A DNA stretch of 64,000 nt from Liolophura sinensis (lineage: Eukaryota > Mollusca > Polyplacophora > Chitonida > Chitonidae), in the NCBI RefSeq assembly GCF_032854445.1, contig NC_088297.1:17247127-17311126 (forward strand), in the 5' to 3' direction. The position numbers were made by a program, and so were the translations under genes. Shown in pieces: positions 10,901 to 22,927 of this stretch. The notes under the pieces were generated by a model. It did no database searches and was not told the origin of the DNA. It saw nothing but the letters and a program-made list of their open reading frames with translations. Positions within the stretch are counted from its first letter, which is position 1. Each line of letters starts with the position of its first letter.

Positions 10901-13726
10901 ACGTTGACGGGTCAGAGCCCCAAACTGGACACCATGGGGGAGATGAGGCCAGACAAGGTTTACAGCTACCTGTCTGATGACTCATTCAACGGGGACACGC
11001 CTCCTATCCGCACCTACTCCGTGGGCAGCAAAACAACGATGACCAAGCCCACTCTAACGTACCAGGCTTACCAGGAGACAAAAGCTCAGCAGGGCAAACT
11101 GGCAAATAGCAAGAGTTCCAGTGCCCCACACTTGATCCCCCAAAAAGGGCGCCCTCTTCAGAACGATGCACCTTCACCTGTGATCCCGTATGTGAACAGC
11201 CCGTGTAGCCCCATGAGCAAGTTGTACAAATCAGACGATTCTGACTCCTTTATGGAGCTTGATTTCTGTCGACCACGAACGGCTAGCGATAGCTACAGTT
11301 ACAGGCGCCGGACAGGGAGTTTCGGCCAGACGCAAACACACAGCTCAAACCACGCCCACCCCAACTTTAGAGAGCGGTCCTCTAGCCATGGGCAAAGCTC
11401 CAAACACATCATGTTGAAGCGCATCTCGTCAGAGTCTGTGCGGACGACATCCCAGGAACTTCTGCGCAAAGCATCAATGGACTCGCTGCATCGTAGCTCA
11501 AGGGAGTCATTACGTAGTTCCCAGGAGTCTTTAAGGAAGGCCGTCCTGGAGAACCGGTCACGCAGCAGTCTCCAGACGGACTACATGGAAATGTCTCCGG
11601 ACAGTTCGGCCTCTGTGTCTCATAGAAAACCGGGCTACCTGTCTTCCAAGAAACAATCCAAACTGGAGGAGGGGAAAAAGGAGTACTTCAATATGACGCT
11701 TGGCAGTCCGACTCAGTCGCTGATGCACTCAGTGCAGTCCACCACGCCCACATCCCCAGTCACTGTCAAGCTCACAGCGCCCGACACATACATGGAAATG
11801 GAACCTGGTCAGGTGACGAATCCTAAAGCCAGCAAGAATGAGCAGAATCAGAAAGCTGTTGACATGCTCTCGGCATCGGCCCAACCCAATCCAGCAGCAA
11901 ACCCTTACGTAAATGTCTCGTACGAGAAAGATAATCATGGCAGCGATGGTGGTTATTCTTCAAAGCAGAAGCCTCATGTTCAAGCGCACGGGAAGCAGGC
12001 AGCCTTTGCGCACGTGCGACAGACCAGTAGCCCGGCGTCTCTTGGAACGCATCTGGGAAAAGGGCCCGGAGGAAATGCCGCCAATAAAAGTCTGTCTCCT
12101 GACGCAGCACTGTATGGCCACCAACACCCTTTGTCAAGGTCATCACATAAAGCCAAAGGACCCATTCCAAGGTCACCTCTGGCTGGAGACGAACCTGATT
12201 CGTATTTGGCCTTTGCGCCTGGCCAAATCCCAGACGAGAAGAAAAAACAGGAGCCCAAGAAACATACAACTCACTTTGGGCAGAAGCGCAATTCCAAACT
12301 TCAGCCCAAGTCTCCGGAAATTCTGCGAGAAGAGTCGGATTCTTCTTACATGTCTTTTTCTTCCGATGGATCACTGTCGGACAGCAAGAACAGCGACATC
12401 TGGCTTCCAAGAAACAAACATCGTATTAAGAGTAGTCATGGAAAGTCAGAAACTGTCCGAGAAGAATCTGACGGCTACATTTCGTTTTCGCCCGTCAATG
12501 TTCAAGGTGACGAAGAACCCAAAACACAGGCCATGAATTACAAGAAGTATCATCCCAAGTTTGATTACAGAAAAGATGCACAAAAGGCAAAGAAGTCGAG
12601 TGTTCCGAAGAATCAGGATTATATGTCATTTGCTCCCAGCATCGTTGTTGAATGCGAGCCCGTGAAGGAGGTCATTCAAAACAGTAGTGTCCCTGATCAG
12701 TCGAACTTTAAATCCGACGTGATTAGCTCGAACATTGCAGCCACCGGAACCATCCAGGCGCAGGCGTCTGGAACTGATGACGAGAAGGCTTATATGGAAT
12801 TCTCCCCCGTAGGTGCTTCTAGTGATAAGGAAACCTCCAATAAAGCCAAGAAGAAACATTCTAGTGAGCATTCACAGCGCAGAACTAGGAAAGTCTCGAG
12901 CGGATCGCGCGTCCGAGGAGGTCAGAGTGAGGCTGTGGGTCAGGATGGTTCAGGGGAAGGAGGAATTAAACCTTTGTCGACTCAGAATGCTGAATATGCC
13001 AACATGACTTTTCCAGAGAATAGTAAGTCTTCAGGAAAGAACGCACCGGTGATGCGGCCTACTTTTGACCCAAGTAAAGTTCCCAAGTCAGACGGTGCAG
13101 CAAAATCGCCAAGGTATAACGGTCAGAAAAACGGCAAAGATTCAACAGGACGTGCATCTCAAGGGTCAATGTCTGTGTCTCCACGAGACAGGCTGCGCAA
13201 ACCCAGCGGTGACAGCAACAAAGGGGGACTGCTGGAGGGGGGACCTGTCTCTCCAGGACTGAGTATAGCCTCACAGGGCAAGCTGCCGAAAAGGGGCAGC
13301 ACCCCGAACATCCCTTCCTTTACGGACAAGTCAGGGGTGCCTGTCACTCAGACGGTAAGCAACATGCTTCCTGGGGACCGTCATAGTTATTCAGAGCCAT
13401 CAACCTCTGACCTTTGCCCGACGGGTTCCCTGACGCCAGGCTCAGCCGCTAGCTCAAGGCAGTCCTCCAGAACTAGTCTGAACAGTATTGTGAGTAAAGA
13501 GACTCTGAATTATGCCTCCTTGGACTTGGGCTCTAGTGATAACATGACTGCGGTCGGGGAAGGGGGAATAACCTTTCTCAGTGCCTCCTCATCGGTGGCA
13601 ACGCAAAGCCCCGCCGGCGGGAAAATCCGGCATGTTTCCGGGCTACAGGAGTCTCAAGACCCACCCCCGTTTTACGCTGAAATTGACTTCAAGAAAAGCG
13701 AAGAGTTGAAGAATGTAAAGCGGTGA
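1935..13726 (+). CDS. IRS: Insulin receptor substrate (IRS) family adaptor, 11 coding exons, 1507 aa
   Basis: Docking adaptor that links activated insulin/IGF receptors to PI3-kinase and SHP2 at the plasma membrane. Coding exons: 1935-2042, 3292-3598, 4672-4811, 5471-5613, 5941-6057, 6587-6709, 7375-7503, 8498-8625, 9180-9332, 10351-10680, 10881-13726. All junctions are GT-AG and the frame closes exactly (4524 nt). The ATG has A at -3. PH domain is residues about 28-133 (starts GYLKKLK; carries the IRS-type [19 protein letters not shown] segment). The PTB domain is about 140-237 ([19 protein letters not shown], then [19 protein letters not shown]). YxxM motifs, the PI3K p85 SH2 sites, are at Y376, Y415, Y441, Y463, Y542, Y563, Y794, Y828, Y863 and Y1265. 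The C-terminal LNYASLDL (Y1437) and FYAEIDF (Y1491) resemble the SHP2-binding sites at the end of vertebrate IRS1. It is longer than human IRS1/2 (about 1240-1340 aa). Identity is firm; 5'UTR exons were not located. Confidence 0.96.
2188..2425 (+). repeat. Two tandem SINE-A 3'-end fragments
   Basis: Two partial copies (about 2188-2300 and 2328-2425) of the SINE-A body (gtgggtttcc, ccaccataatgctgg, gaaatattcttgagtac) and tail lie in IRS intron 1. Confidence 0.8.
2436..2690 (+). repeat. SINE-A, full length, IRS intron 1
   Basis: tRNA-derived SINE. The head has an A-box-like TGGCTCAGTTGG and a B-box-like GAGTTCAAGTCC, followed by the family body and the 3' end gagtatggcgtaaaacacca. It abuts the preceding fragment. 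Confidence 0.9.
2725..2850 (+). repeat. SINE-A 3' fragment
   Basis: Body and tail of SINE-A only; the tRNA-like head is missing. Confidence 0.8.
2979..3238 (+). repeat. SINE-A, near full length
   Basis: It starts at tggctcagttagttagc and ends in an ATAAATAAA tail just upstream of IRS exon 2. The first bases of the head are lost or diverged. Confidence 0.88.
6076..6250 (-). repeat. SINE-A partial copy, reverse orientation, IRS intron 5
   Basis: A run of tttatttattta leads into the reverse-complement tail and body, just downstream of the exon 5 donor. Confidence 0.85.
7449..7646 (+). repeat. Threefold tandem copy of IRS exon 7 3' end including its splice donor
   Basis: The 3' part of exon 7 with its CA|GTAAGTCC donor (from 7449) is repeated at about 7516 and again at about 7590, with a unit of 67-74 bp. 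The second copy keeps an intact donor-like CACAGTAAGTCC (GT at 7572); the third has lost it. Reading through the true donor hits TAA at once, so use of the second donor would truncate the protein. Confidence 0.88.
8033..8228 (-). mobile_element. MITE-like element, copy 1 (IRS intron 7)
   Basis: The roughly 200-bp segment starts TTCTTCAACCTTTTC and ends with a degenerate inverse (gaaaagattgaag). Its internal sequence matches, in reverse, the copies at 15457, 21237 and 22928. There is no coding capacity, as in a non-autonomous DNA transposon. Confidence 0.6.
8716..8998 (+). repeat. SINE-B copy, IRS intron 8
   Basis: The tRNA-like head (cagtggtctaatggataaag, then cgaagtc-like bases) is followed by the family body (cacttggcgctcagcactga) and the tail tatgactgaaaaattgttaa, ending at cataaaaccacaagcat. 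It shares its body with the element at 45427. Confidence 0.75.
9469..9731 (+). mobile_element. SINE-A, full length with target-site duplication, IRS intron 9
   Basis: A complete copy with A and B boxes and an AAATAAATAAA tail. It is flanked by a perfect 13-bp direct repeat, TTAATGGTATTGG, at 9456-9468 and 9732-9744, as expected of LINE-driven retroposition. Confidence 0.95.
10422..10589 (+). repeat. Coding minisatellite in IRS exon 10: eight 7-residue KSGPxSx repeats
   Basis: Eight perfect-length 21-bp units encode residues 474-529, each KSGP-S/G-S-V/Y/H. Four of the units carry a tyrosine (SYKSGP). The array lies between the YAFM (Y463) and YIDM (Y542) motifs. Units differ by synonymous and nonsynonymous changes, so the array has diverged in place while keeping frame. 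Confidence 0.95.
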
Positions 13727-14720
13727 AGTTGATTCTAGTAGGATGTTTATAAATGTTTCTAATAAACAGACTTCTTATTTATGTTTTGTGTGTATTTATG
13801 TACACAGGTGTAAACGTACTGTCTGTGTGTTTCTGTACTACAGTAGTATCTGTAGTAATACTGCGAAATAAGGATTGTGTATCTTTATAGTTGAAAGTTG
13901 AACCCTTCCAAGGCTGTTGATTATCACTGTTGTTGTTGTTGATATATATATCTCTGTATATTTAGAGACATGTTGAATCAGAAGATGTTGTGTAAAGTTG
14001 TTGAGTCACAGGTTATGTGGACGGGTAGTTCTGTCGAGCAGAACATGAAATTAAAAAGGTGAAAATGGTCTGTTGAAAATTCATCTTACCTTGAAGAAAA
14101 TACAGCCCAGTCCTCTTGAAGAAGGTGGTACATTCTTCTGCCACCAGTGTGCGAAAATAAATGTATAGTCAGAGTATAAAGTCAAAGGTCATTGGAATAC
14201 TCCATTTCTAAATGATAGGGATGTGACCTGTCACCTGTAAGTTTATTGCAGGATTTGATTGTTTTGTTTTTGTTCCCTTCCTGTTTTTGGTGTTTTTGTC
14301 TGTCAAAGACAAAAGCGTTAAAATTATTTCGTCCATTGTTTCACTAGAACGGGTTGATTTTGTTTTTGTTGTCTGTCCATGTCCCTCCCAGTCTTATTGT
14401 GGACGCATGTATGATAACATACCGTATAACTGTCAGTGTTTTTATTTGTATGATATAGCTCGGCATCCTATAAACCTACTATTAATGCAGGAAATTCTTT
14501 GTCCACAATAGTTAAATAAGAGCATTTTCAAACATTTTAGCTGGTCAAGTCGATAATGTATTTTTTATGATCGTTATTATGGGGTTGGTGGGGGGGGGAG
14601 GGGGGTGTTGTCCGCAAATAAATTTGAAGAGGGTTTTTGAGCCAGCCAACTTAAAACATCTCTGATGGTGTGTTACAGAGAATTTCTTAACCAGAAATAA
14701 AACTAGACTGATCTAGAACC
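13727..14720 (+). other. Probable IRS 3'UTR region with polyadenylation signals
   Basis: Downstream of the TGA at 13724-13726 there are AATAAA hexamers at 13761, 14156, 14617 and about 14696, any of which could end the transcript. A G-rich run lies at about 14580-14608. No coding potential is recognised. The real 3' end cannot be chosen without transcript data. Confidence 0.45.
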
Positions 14721-14794
14721 TCTGTATTCAGGAAAAAAACATCATGAAGTGTGGTTAAAATTAAGCCTATTAGCAGGAGTATGATACAGTGGTG

Positions 14795-15450
14795 ATGGTA
14801 GTGCTGATGTGATACCATGTTAGTGCTGATGTGATACCATGTTAGTTCAGATAAAATACCATATTAGTTCAGATAAAATAGCACATGAATGTAATGTAAT
14901 ACCATGTGAGTGCTGATGTAGCGCTGATGCGACACCCTGTGAGGCCTGATGTGATACCATGTTAATGCTGATGTGATACCATGTTAATGCTGATGTGATA
15001 CCATGTTATTGCTGATGGGATACCATGTTATTGCTGATGGGATACCATGTTAATGCTGATGTGATACCATGTTAGCACTGATGTGATACCATGTTATTGC
15101 TGATGGGATACCATGTTAATGCTGATGGGATACCATGTTATTGCTGATGGGATACCATGTTATTGCTGATGGGATACCATGTTGTTACAAATATGGTGCC
15201 ACATCAATGCTGATGTGGTGCCATGGTAGTGCTGATCTGATACCATGTTATTGTTGATGTGATACCATGTTAGCACTGATGTGATACCATGTTAATGCTG
15301 ATGTGGTGCCATGTTAGTGTTGATATGATACCATGTTATTGCTGATGGGATACCATGTTAGCAATGGTGTGATATGATGTTAGTGCTGATGTGATACCAT
15401 GTCAGTGTTGATATGGTATGACGTTAGTGCCAATGTGGTATCATGTGAGT
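14795..15450. repeat. 22-bp minisatellite (gctgatgtgataccatgtta type)
   Basis: Roughly 29 units of a 22-bp repeat, with variants in which gtg becomes ggg (gctgatgggataccatg). It ends against the MITE-like copy at 15457. Confidence 0.93.
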
Positions 15451-15456
15451 TCTGTA

Positions 15457-15656
15457 ATTCTTCAACCTTTTCAACCACCAAATTGCTTTTTTCAGCAGAA
15501 TTTATGCATATAATTGCTATGAAAATGACGCCATAATTTGCTTGTGTCACTAGAGATGCCAGCTTCATAAAATAATGCAAATAATTTCTCTACTCCCATG
15601 GTTTTCGCAGAATGTTTCAAAAAATTGGTTGCAGAGGCAGTTAAAAAGGTTGAAGA
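15457..15656 (+). mobile_element. MITE-like element, copy 2
   Basis: The left end TTCTTCAACCTTTTC is mirrored by the right end AAAAGGTTGAAGAA, giving clear terminal inverted repeats about 200 bp apart. The interior (ttatgcata, aaataatgcaaataattt) is shared with the other copies. No open reading frame is present. Confidence 0.72.
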
Positions 15657-16819
15657 AGAAAGGTAATTACATGAACATGATACAAGTTCTTATACTTTCT
15701 ATATCCGTGTGAACACCACCAGTCACTCAGTGTTGTAATTTGAACCTTGGGATTGCATTCAACTCCATAGTCATGTTAGATATATTTATTATTTATGTAT
15801 ACGTACTTAAAGAAGTGCTAATGTTGCTGAGGTCAGAAAATACGAGCCATGTTACCATTGCGACTACTGAACGTCACGACATTTTACAGCAGGTTCTGGT
15901 TTTAGTGTGTTTTAAGCAAATGCACAGATAGGAAATCAATGAATCATCCCTGGCTTGAGCGACCTTGTGGTCACCCATCCTGTAGAAGATAAAGGAAGAT
16001 ACTTGTGATTTAGTATCTACATTTCCTGGTTAAGGTTGTAGTGTACGCCATAACAGTTGGGGTGTTATTGCTAAACAGAAATTATGCGAATTTTTTCAGA
16101 TATTTACTCTTAATATTTTTATTGTGACATTTCATTATTATTTCATTAAGATGAAGTCCACTTTAACAAACCGGAAATTCGTAGTTGAGGCAGATATGGT
16201 AGCAGTTATTGAGGACGTGTCATTAGACTGCCACTAACCTGCCTGTAGCTTGCCAGTGGCTTGTCTGTGATGAGCTTATGTAATGGTAATGGGTAGGTTG
16301 TAGAGGATTTATAGCTAACCAGTGGGTACACACAACTTATACAATGTTAATCTCCAAGCATATGAAGGGTAGTGGATTGATATAGCTGTAGTTGCCTGCT
16401 AGGGTCAAGCTAGAGGAGAGCTAGTGGTGAGCTATAGGCAAGTTATTGGTGAGCCAGAGGTGAGTTGAACTGAATTTTGTTTCAGCCTAAAGTTTTGATG
16501 TGGCAGGTGACAAATATGTGTAAATGCTGGTAGCACCTTGGCTTAGGATGGAATATATTATTTTGGTGGGATTGGGGGCTAGGAAATGTATAATGAACTG
16601 ATTTTATGTGGAATTGCCAGAAAAGGGGTTCAATGAGGTAGTCAGGTATACATGTATGTCTAATTTCTTTAATGAAATTCCTATTTTACTTGGAAATGGA
16701 ATTTCACACTTTCAAAACAGCTGATTCTTTTGTCAGCTTGTACTTATATGACCAGCACCTTACTCCTGTCAGGGCTATGGAAATGATCACCACCTAGTTA
16801 AAGCACCTATTTATAATTG

Positions 16820-17330
16820 TAAAGGCTGGTGAATACTCTGTTGGTGATGACCTTCCATTAGAGAGTTGTAAAGGCCGATGAATGCATTGATGGCCTTCCA
16901 CTAGAGAGGTGTGAAGGCCGATGAATACACTGTTGATGGCCTTCCGTTAGAGAGTTGTAAAGGCCAATGAATACCCCATTGATGACCTTCCAGTTGAAAG
17001 TTGTAAAGGCTAATGAATAAACTGTTGATGACCTTTCAGAAGAGAGTTGTAAAGGCTGATGTATGCACTGTTGATGGCCTTCCATTAGAGAGTTGTAATG
17101 GCCAATGTATACCCCATTGATGACTTTCCAGTTGAAAGTTGTAAAGGCTAATGAATACGATGCGAGTGACCAACAACTACTCGAATATGTAAAGGCTGTG
17201 CTATGAATACAGTGTTGGTGATAACCACCCATTTGATACGTGTCCAATGCAGTTGTATGTAAAGGCTAACGAATGCATTGCAAGCTACCAACACCTACTC
17301 GAAAATGTAAAGGCTGGGCTTTGAATACAC
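16820..17330. repeat. Degenerate ~46-bp minisatellite
   Basis: Units of about 46 bp built on aaaggctaatgaatac and gatgaccttcca, followed by gagagttgt. It is regular to about 17160 and then more diverged. Confidence 0.85.
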
Positions 17331-19863
17331 AGTTGGTGATAACCATCTGGTTGATTAATGTCAAGGTTTTCAATACACTGTAACTTAATTAACGACACCC
17401 AGTTAATAAGCGTGAAGGCTTCAAATACACTGCACATGGTATAGTAACAGCTGTTGTACGTGCATGTGTACAACTGTGAAAAACTTACATGTGTTTTTTA
17501 CTCAACTGTGTTGTAAACATTTGATACAAAATACGAGCTCCTGTAATTTTATGTGTTTGGGGTATTTTTAACTGTGTACAGATGCATAAGTGAGGGGCTG
17601 AAGTGAGTTTTATGAACGGCATTTTCACATCCTTTTAGTATTATGCGCAATAGCACTTTAATATACGAGACAAATTTTGACTTTACTTTTACTCTTGATA
17701 GGAAAAGTCTACAAGCTGTTTTTACTTTATGGTCTTTTATCATGACTACAATAATAAGGATGATGTAAAGTTGTTGAATTTTATGTTTCTTTTTTAATTT
17801 TTTTGGTGGAGGGGAGGGGGGGGGGAGATTTCCTAGTTTGTAATATGTGTTCAGAGGAGAAGAAACCCACTGGATGTTTCCTGAACATGCTAAAAGTTTT
17901 ACCTCTTCTTGCTTTATCAGGATAAAAATGTATTTAATTATATTATTGTATGTAGACTTTTTTAACAAGCTATGTGAAGAAAAGGGGCACTTCATGGCTA
18001 ACTGTACAGTCTTTCCATTATTTGAAATTTGAGTGCTTTGGTGTACTGTAGCATGCAGATTTAGTGCTGAAAATTGGGGAAGACTGTATGAAGTTTAAAC
18101 TAGAGATCTGGCGTGTAAAGGTCAGCATAATATATTAACCATTTAAGCCAGAATCTGTTCTAATTTGGTGCCCTCAATGTCCCACACTTTAGTAACCACC
18201 ATTAAAATGTGTTAGGTTACAGGTTCAAGTCCAAAAACTGCAGGTTTGGCTGTAATTTTAGAATGTTAGTCCGGTACCTGCCGGTGACATTATTTCCCCC
18301 CAAGTATTTCATTTTTTCCTTCAACTATAAAGCTTACCACTTTCACATAAGTATAAATCTCTTAATCCGCGTGGTGTGACATGAAGGTCTTCTGTTCAAA
18401 ACCCAGTGTGGTTCCATCCAATGTTTAGCACAAGAATCTGCTGCATGGTAAATCATGTGACCTGTAAAAGACTAGTCATAGTGGCGTTTTCTCAACAAGT
18501 TTTCAAAGGTTTCATACCTACTTCCTTAGAATACTTGCAAAAAAAAAAAAGAGAAATGTGTTTGTTATGTAAGGTTTAATTTTATTATAAATGCATAACT
18601 TGCTGGTCACCAAACAATTAACAGTGAGGGTAGTGAATGCTTGTTGAGAACATGTGCATTGCTTTTAATATCCTTCATGTACTTGGTAAACCCTAAATGC
18701 AAGAAGATGTTTAAATACATGCGGTACTAAAAAAAGAGTAAAATTTCAAATAATGATCAAACTGTTAGATTTGCACGTTTTATATGACATTGTTATCTCT
18801 TGTTTTAACTTTTTCTTATTCTTAACTTGAACTAAAAGAACACGTAAATGATTATGTATGCATTTGAATGCGGTAACCTGCAATATTGTTCAGAAAGAGT
18901 AATGATATAAGCTGGATTGTATTCAAGAAGGACAGCTGTGTTCTCAATTATGGCAATTATTTTTTAAATGTGGATCAGACTGAGACTAGTTTATCAATTT
19001 TAATTTAATGACTTTTATGGCGTGTTTTAGTTGACTTCATTATTGCATATACTAACCAACAAAGCAGCTGTGGCTCAGTATTATGTGGTTCAGTTTGTGT
19101 TCATTTTCACTTTCAGTTACACGTACATCTGACAATTTACTTTCACTTTCATTTTTAAGGGCTCTTGCCAGACAACGGTTAGGCTTAACTTTTAAACATA
19201 TCCCTGAAGGCCTGTGATGTATTGTGCTGAGTATTTGTAACATAATTAAGCAGTTCTTTTGTTTTGTTAGTAGCCACAGTCAAATCGGGCATGGAGTTGC
19301 TGTGCATACGCCTCCAAATCGGTGATTTACTCAGTAATTTAGTCTTAATGTTGTTAAATTAGACCTACATGTATTTGTCTATTGTCTACTCAGTGCTTGT
19401 TGTCACCAAAATGCTGTGATTCTTTTAAGAGTAGAAAAAAATTGTTTTGATTGTGTTAAAATAACTTTTTTTTTTCTGTCTTTTTTTTTTTTTCAGAAAT
19501 ATGTATAATTTTATTTTATTGCCTTTATGGGTTGACTCCCCCAAGAATGGTAGCTCTTGGGTGATTTGTCTGTTACATTATGGCTGTCCCCCAGTGGCTT
19601 AATTAAAGTCGGGATCTGAATGTTACTGAATATTGTAGAATGTTACGGTGTGTAAAGATTTCAACAATGTTGCCTATTTGAATAAAGATATATCCAATTG
19701 GTATCTACACTAGACGAATTGACCTGCATTCTTTGTTTCATCTCACAGCATTGGTGAATTTCAGTGTTTTGGTTTCATTTTACATGAATGACATGGCCTA
19801 GGACCTGGATTGATAAATGTGAGCACATAGTTAGAGGTTATTAGGCTTATCTAATTAGTCAAG

Positions 19864-20130
19864 GGGGCCTTCGTGGCTCAATCGGTTAGCGCACTAGCGC
19901 AACGTAACAACCCAGGAGTCTCTCACCAATGCGGTCGCTGTGAATTCAAGTCCAGCTCACACTGGCTTCCTCTCCGGTTGACGTGGAAGGTTTACCAGCA
20001 AGGTTTGCAGGTGGTCGTGGGTTTCCCCTCGGGCTGTGCCCGGTTTCCACCCACCATAATGCTGGTCGCCGTCATATAAGTGAAATATTCTTGAGTACGG
20101 CGTACAACACCAATGAAATAAATAAATAAA
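19864..20130 (+). mobile_element. SINE-A, full length with target-site duplication
   Basis: A complete copy flanked by the 12-bp direct repeat TAATTAGTCAAG at 19852-19863 and 20131-20142, with an AAATAAATAAATAA tail. Confidence 0.95.
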
Positions 20131-20204
20131 TAATTAGTCAAGAAGTTGTCCATGGAACGTTAGTCCATTCATGTAGTCTTACATGATGTTCGTTCAAGAT
20201 TCCT

Positions 20205-20603
20205 GCCTTCCAGCTGCGTTCTTAATACACTGAGTGTCGCATGGTATACTGCAGCCTTCCAGCTGCACACTTAATACTCCGAGTGTCGCATGGTATAATG
20301 CAGCCTTCCACCTGCACACTTAATACACCAAGTGTTGCACGGTATTCTTCAGCCTTTTACCTGCACACGTAACACACCATCTGAGTGTCGCATGGTATAC
20401 TGCAGCCTTCCAGCTGCATACTTAACACATTGTCTGAGTGTCACATGGTATAATGCAGCCTTCCACCTGCATACTTAATACACCAAGTGTTGCACGGTAT
20501 TCTTCAGCCTTTTACCTGCACACTTAACACACCATCTGAGTGTCGCATGGTATACTGCAGCCTTCCAGCTGCATACTTAACACATTGTCTGAGTGTCACA
20601 TGG
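20205..20603. repeat. Higher-order minisatellite, ~49-53-bp units in a ~155-bp superunit
   Basis: Units start gtata-tgcagccttcca or gtattcttcagcctttta and end gtgt-gca-gg. Three unit variants (53, 49 and 53 bp) recur in the same order, so the larger repeat is about 155 bp. Confidence 0.88.
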
Positions 20604-21236
20604 TTACTTCATCAGTTACATTTACATGTACTTGCCAAGGGAATGTGGACATGTTTGTTTCCTCCACCAATAAAGCTGATCACTTGAATTTCAGCATTAT
20701 ACAAAACCCAAACCAAAAACTATCATTCATGCTTACTAAATGATCGCAATACGCATTCGCCATTACAGAGGTTTCGCACCGTTACAAATGCTGTCACCAA
20801 AAATCATGATGTAACAGAAAGATTGAACATTTGTAACCAATGTGTGGGGCATCACGTTGACCAATTTGCAACAATACTGCTTGCGATTGGTCAATTGCGT
20901 GTTCTCGATTGACAGTTCTGAAAGGTCCATTGTAAAGAAATCATTCTCCTATCTTCTGCTTTGATCAGTGAAATGGAGTCTATACAAGTAATGATAAGCT
21001 AAGTCAGTGAATGAGGAGAATCTAAGATCAGATGTTGATATTGTGATTCAATTTACATCACTGTTCAAAATGGCAAATACAGCAAACAGAAAAACAACCA
21101 ATGAATACAAAAATAAATTTTATTTTATACAAGACTAAAAAGTTCAAGTGTATATAATAAACAATACAAAAATCATGAATGCATGTGTATGTAATACTAT
21201 GCAAACTGTAATGAACTGTGTAACAAACATACTGTA

Positions 21237-21457
21237 AATCTTCCAACCTTTTAAAACTACTAAAGCACTTTTTTCAGTGGAATTTATGCATACAATTATT
21301 CTGAAAATCAAGATGCTAAAAATGAATTGCTCGTGCCATTTAAGATACAAAACTGTGCGAATTATTTCACTACACTTCATAGCTCTCTAGGAATATTTCA
21401 AAATATTGTTTGCATACAGTAGGTGGTTGAGATTGTTGAAGAATTGGGTAATTAAAC
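21237..21457 (+). mobile_element. MITE-like element, copy 3
   Basis: The left end atcttccaacctttt and right end gattgttgaagaatt are inverted. The interior matches copy 2 (ttttttcagtggaatttatg, gcgaattatttcact). Confidence 0.68.
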
Positions 21458-22679
21458 CACAATGGACCCACACTTCAAGACTGACTAGAATGTAGCTTAC
21501 ATAGCATTACAATGAGGAACTGCGGGTACTCTTAGACACATGGGATCTTTGAGGTGGGCAGTGTTAGGCAGTGGTCTCCACATTCTGTTAAACAGAAGGT
21601 GATCAGAACAGTCTAATTTCCCCAAATGAACACTACAACATTTGTGTAGCGCATTTTATAGTGACAAGGACATGTGGATGATCACATGATCTATTACAAT
21701 TATAAAATGCTAACGCAACACCAATAGGGCTGCACGGAATTAACTCCCTTGAGGTCATTCTCCCATCTTAAAGGTGTGTTTTTAGGAGTAAACTGTGGTT
21801 AGGTGGGACCTCAAAAATTGGCTAGTGGTAAGTTTTGTAGTTAGAATGGTATAAGCTAGTTGAAGATCTAGCTTTTAGACAGAGTTTAATTTTGCAAGCT
21901 TCTTCAGAAAGCCCAGTATAAACATTAAAACATATGTTTTAATCCATTTGGAAGTAATTTTAAAATGTTGTCTGTAATTAAATAATAGACAACATAGGTG
22001 AAATCAAAAGCTGCAAAACATGGACTTCATTCAAGAACTCTCTGCAACTCACAAAGACTGATACCCGTTTTTTTTCACTTTTTGTTGCCTAGAAAATGTT
22101 TGACTGTCCTCCCCCAACTACATACGGCCTGCTTTCGTAGGCGAGGTCCCACATACTTCTCGTAGTTTCACGCCCTAAAAGCTAATCTCTCGTTCAGTTA
22201 ATTCAGAGCAGGCCTATTTTTTTTTATGTTTCACGAGCGAGCCGACACTAAAATATCAAAGAATGAAATAAATATAAAACTGAAAAGCTATCTTTTCATT
22301 TTGTCCGAGCTTGAATGATGTTTTTTTTTAAATGTTCCTTTTTCAAGTCCGTCCTGACCTTGTTAAACATGTCATGAACAGGAATAATTACCAGGGATAG
22401 TCCTCACTTTCCACAAATTATTTTTTTTATCTTCCACCCGACACTCATAAAAGATATATTCTGCCTGTATAACAACAATTAAACTTGGTGTGGCCAAACA
22501 AAGTTTAAAAAAAAAAGACGATATATCATAAATGCATATCAACAAAAAGAAAAACATCAAATCAGATTGTCACCTTCACACCTAAACATAACACAATTTC
22601 CATTTTCCATTTTTTCCATGGATCAACATGCAAAATGTAACATTTAGCACTAGCACCAACAAAAATTTCCAGGCACAAA

Positions 22680-22850
22680 TGATTTATTTATTTATTCATT
22701 TGATTGGTGTTTCATGCCGTACTCAAAAATATTCCACTTATACGACGGCGACCAGCATTACAGTGGGAGGAAACCGCAGAGCCTGGGGGAAACTCATGAC
22801 CATCTGCAGGTGGCTGACAGACCTTCCAATGTACAGCCGGCCAGGCATAA
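22680..22850 (-). repeat. SINE-A partial copy, reverse orientation
   Basis: Reverse-complement tail (tttatttatttattcatttg) and body; the tRNA-like head is absent. Confidence 0.85.
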
Positions 22851-22927
22851 ATGACCCTAATGATAACTTTATACCAGCTTACATGTATGCATTGATTAGA
22901 ACATGTACATGTACATACGTACTGTAA

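Noticed and set aside
14287-14511. 74-codon frame downstream of IRS
   Set aside because: It is short, lies in the likely 3'UTR and matches nothing I recognise.
16858-17247. 129-codon minus-strand frame
   Set aside because: It follows the 46-bp minisatellite period and has no independent evidence.
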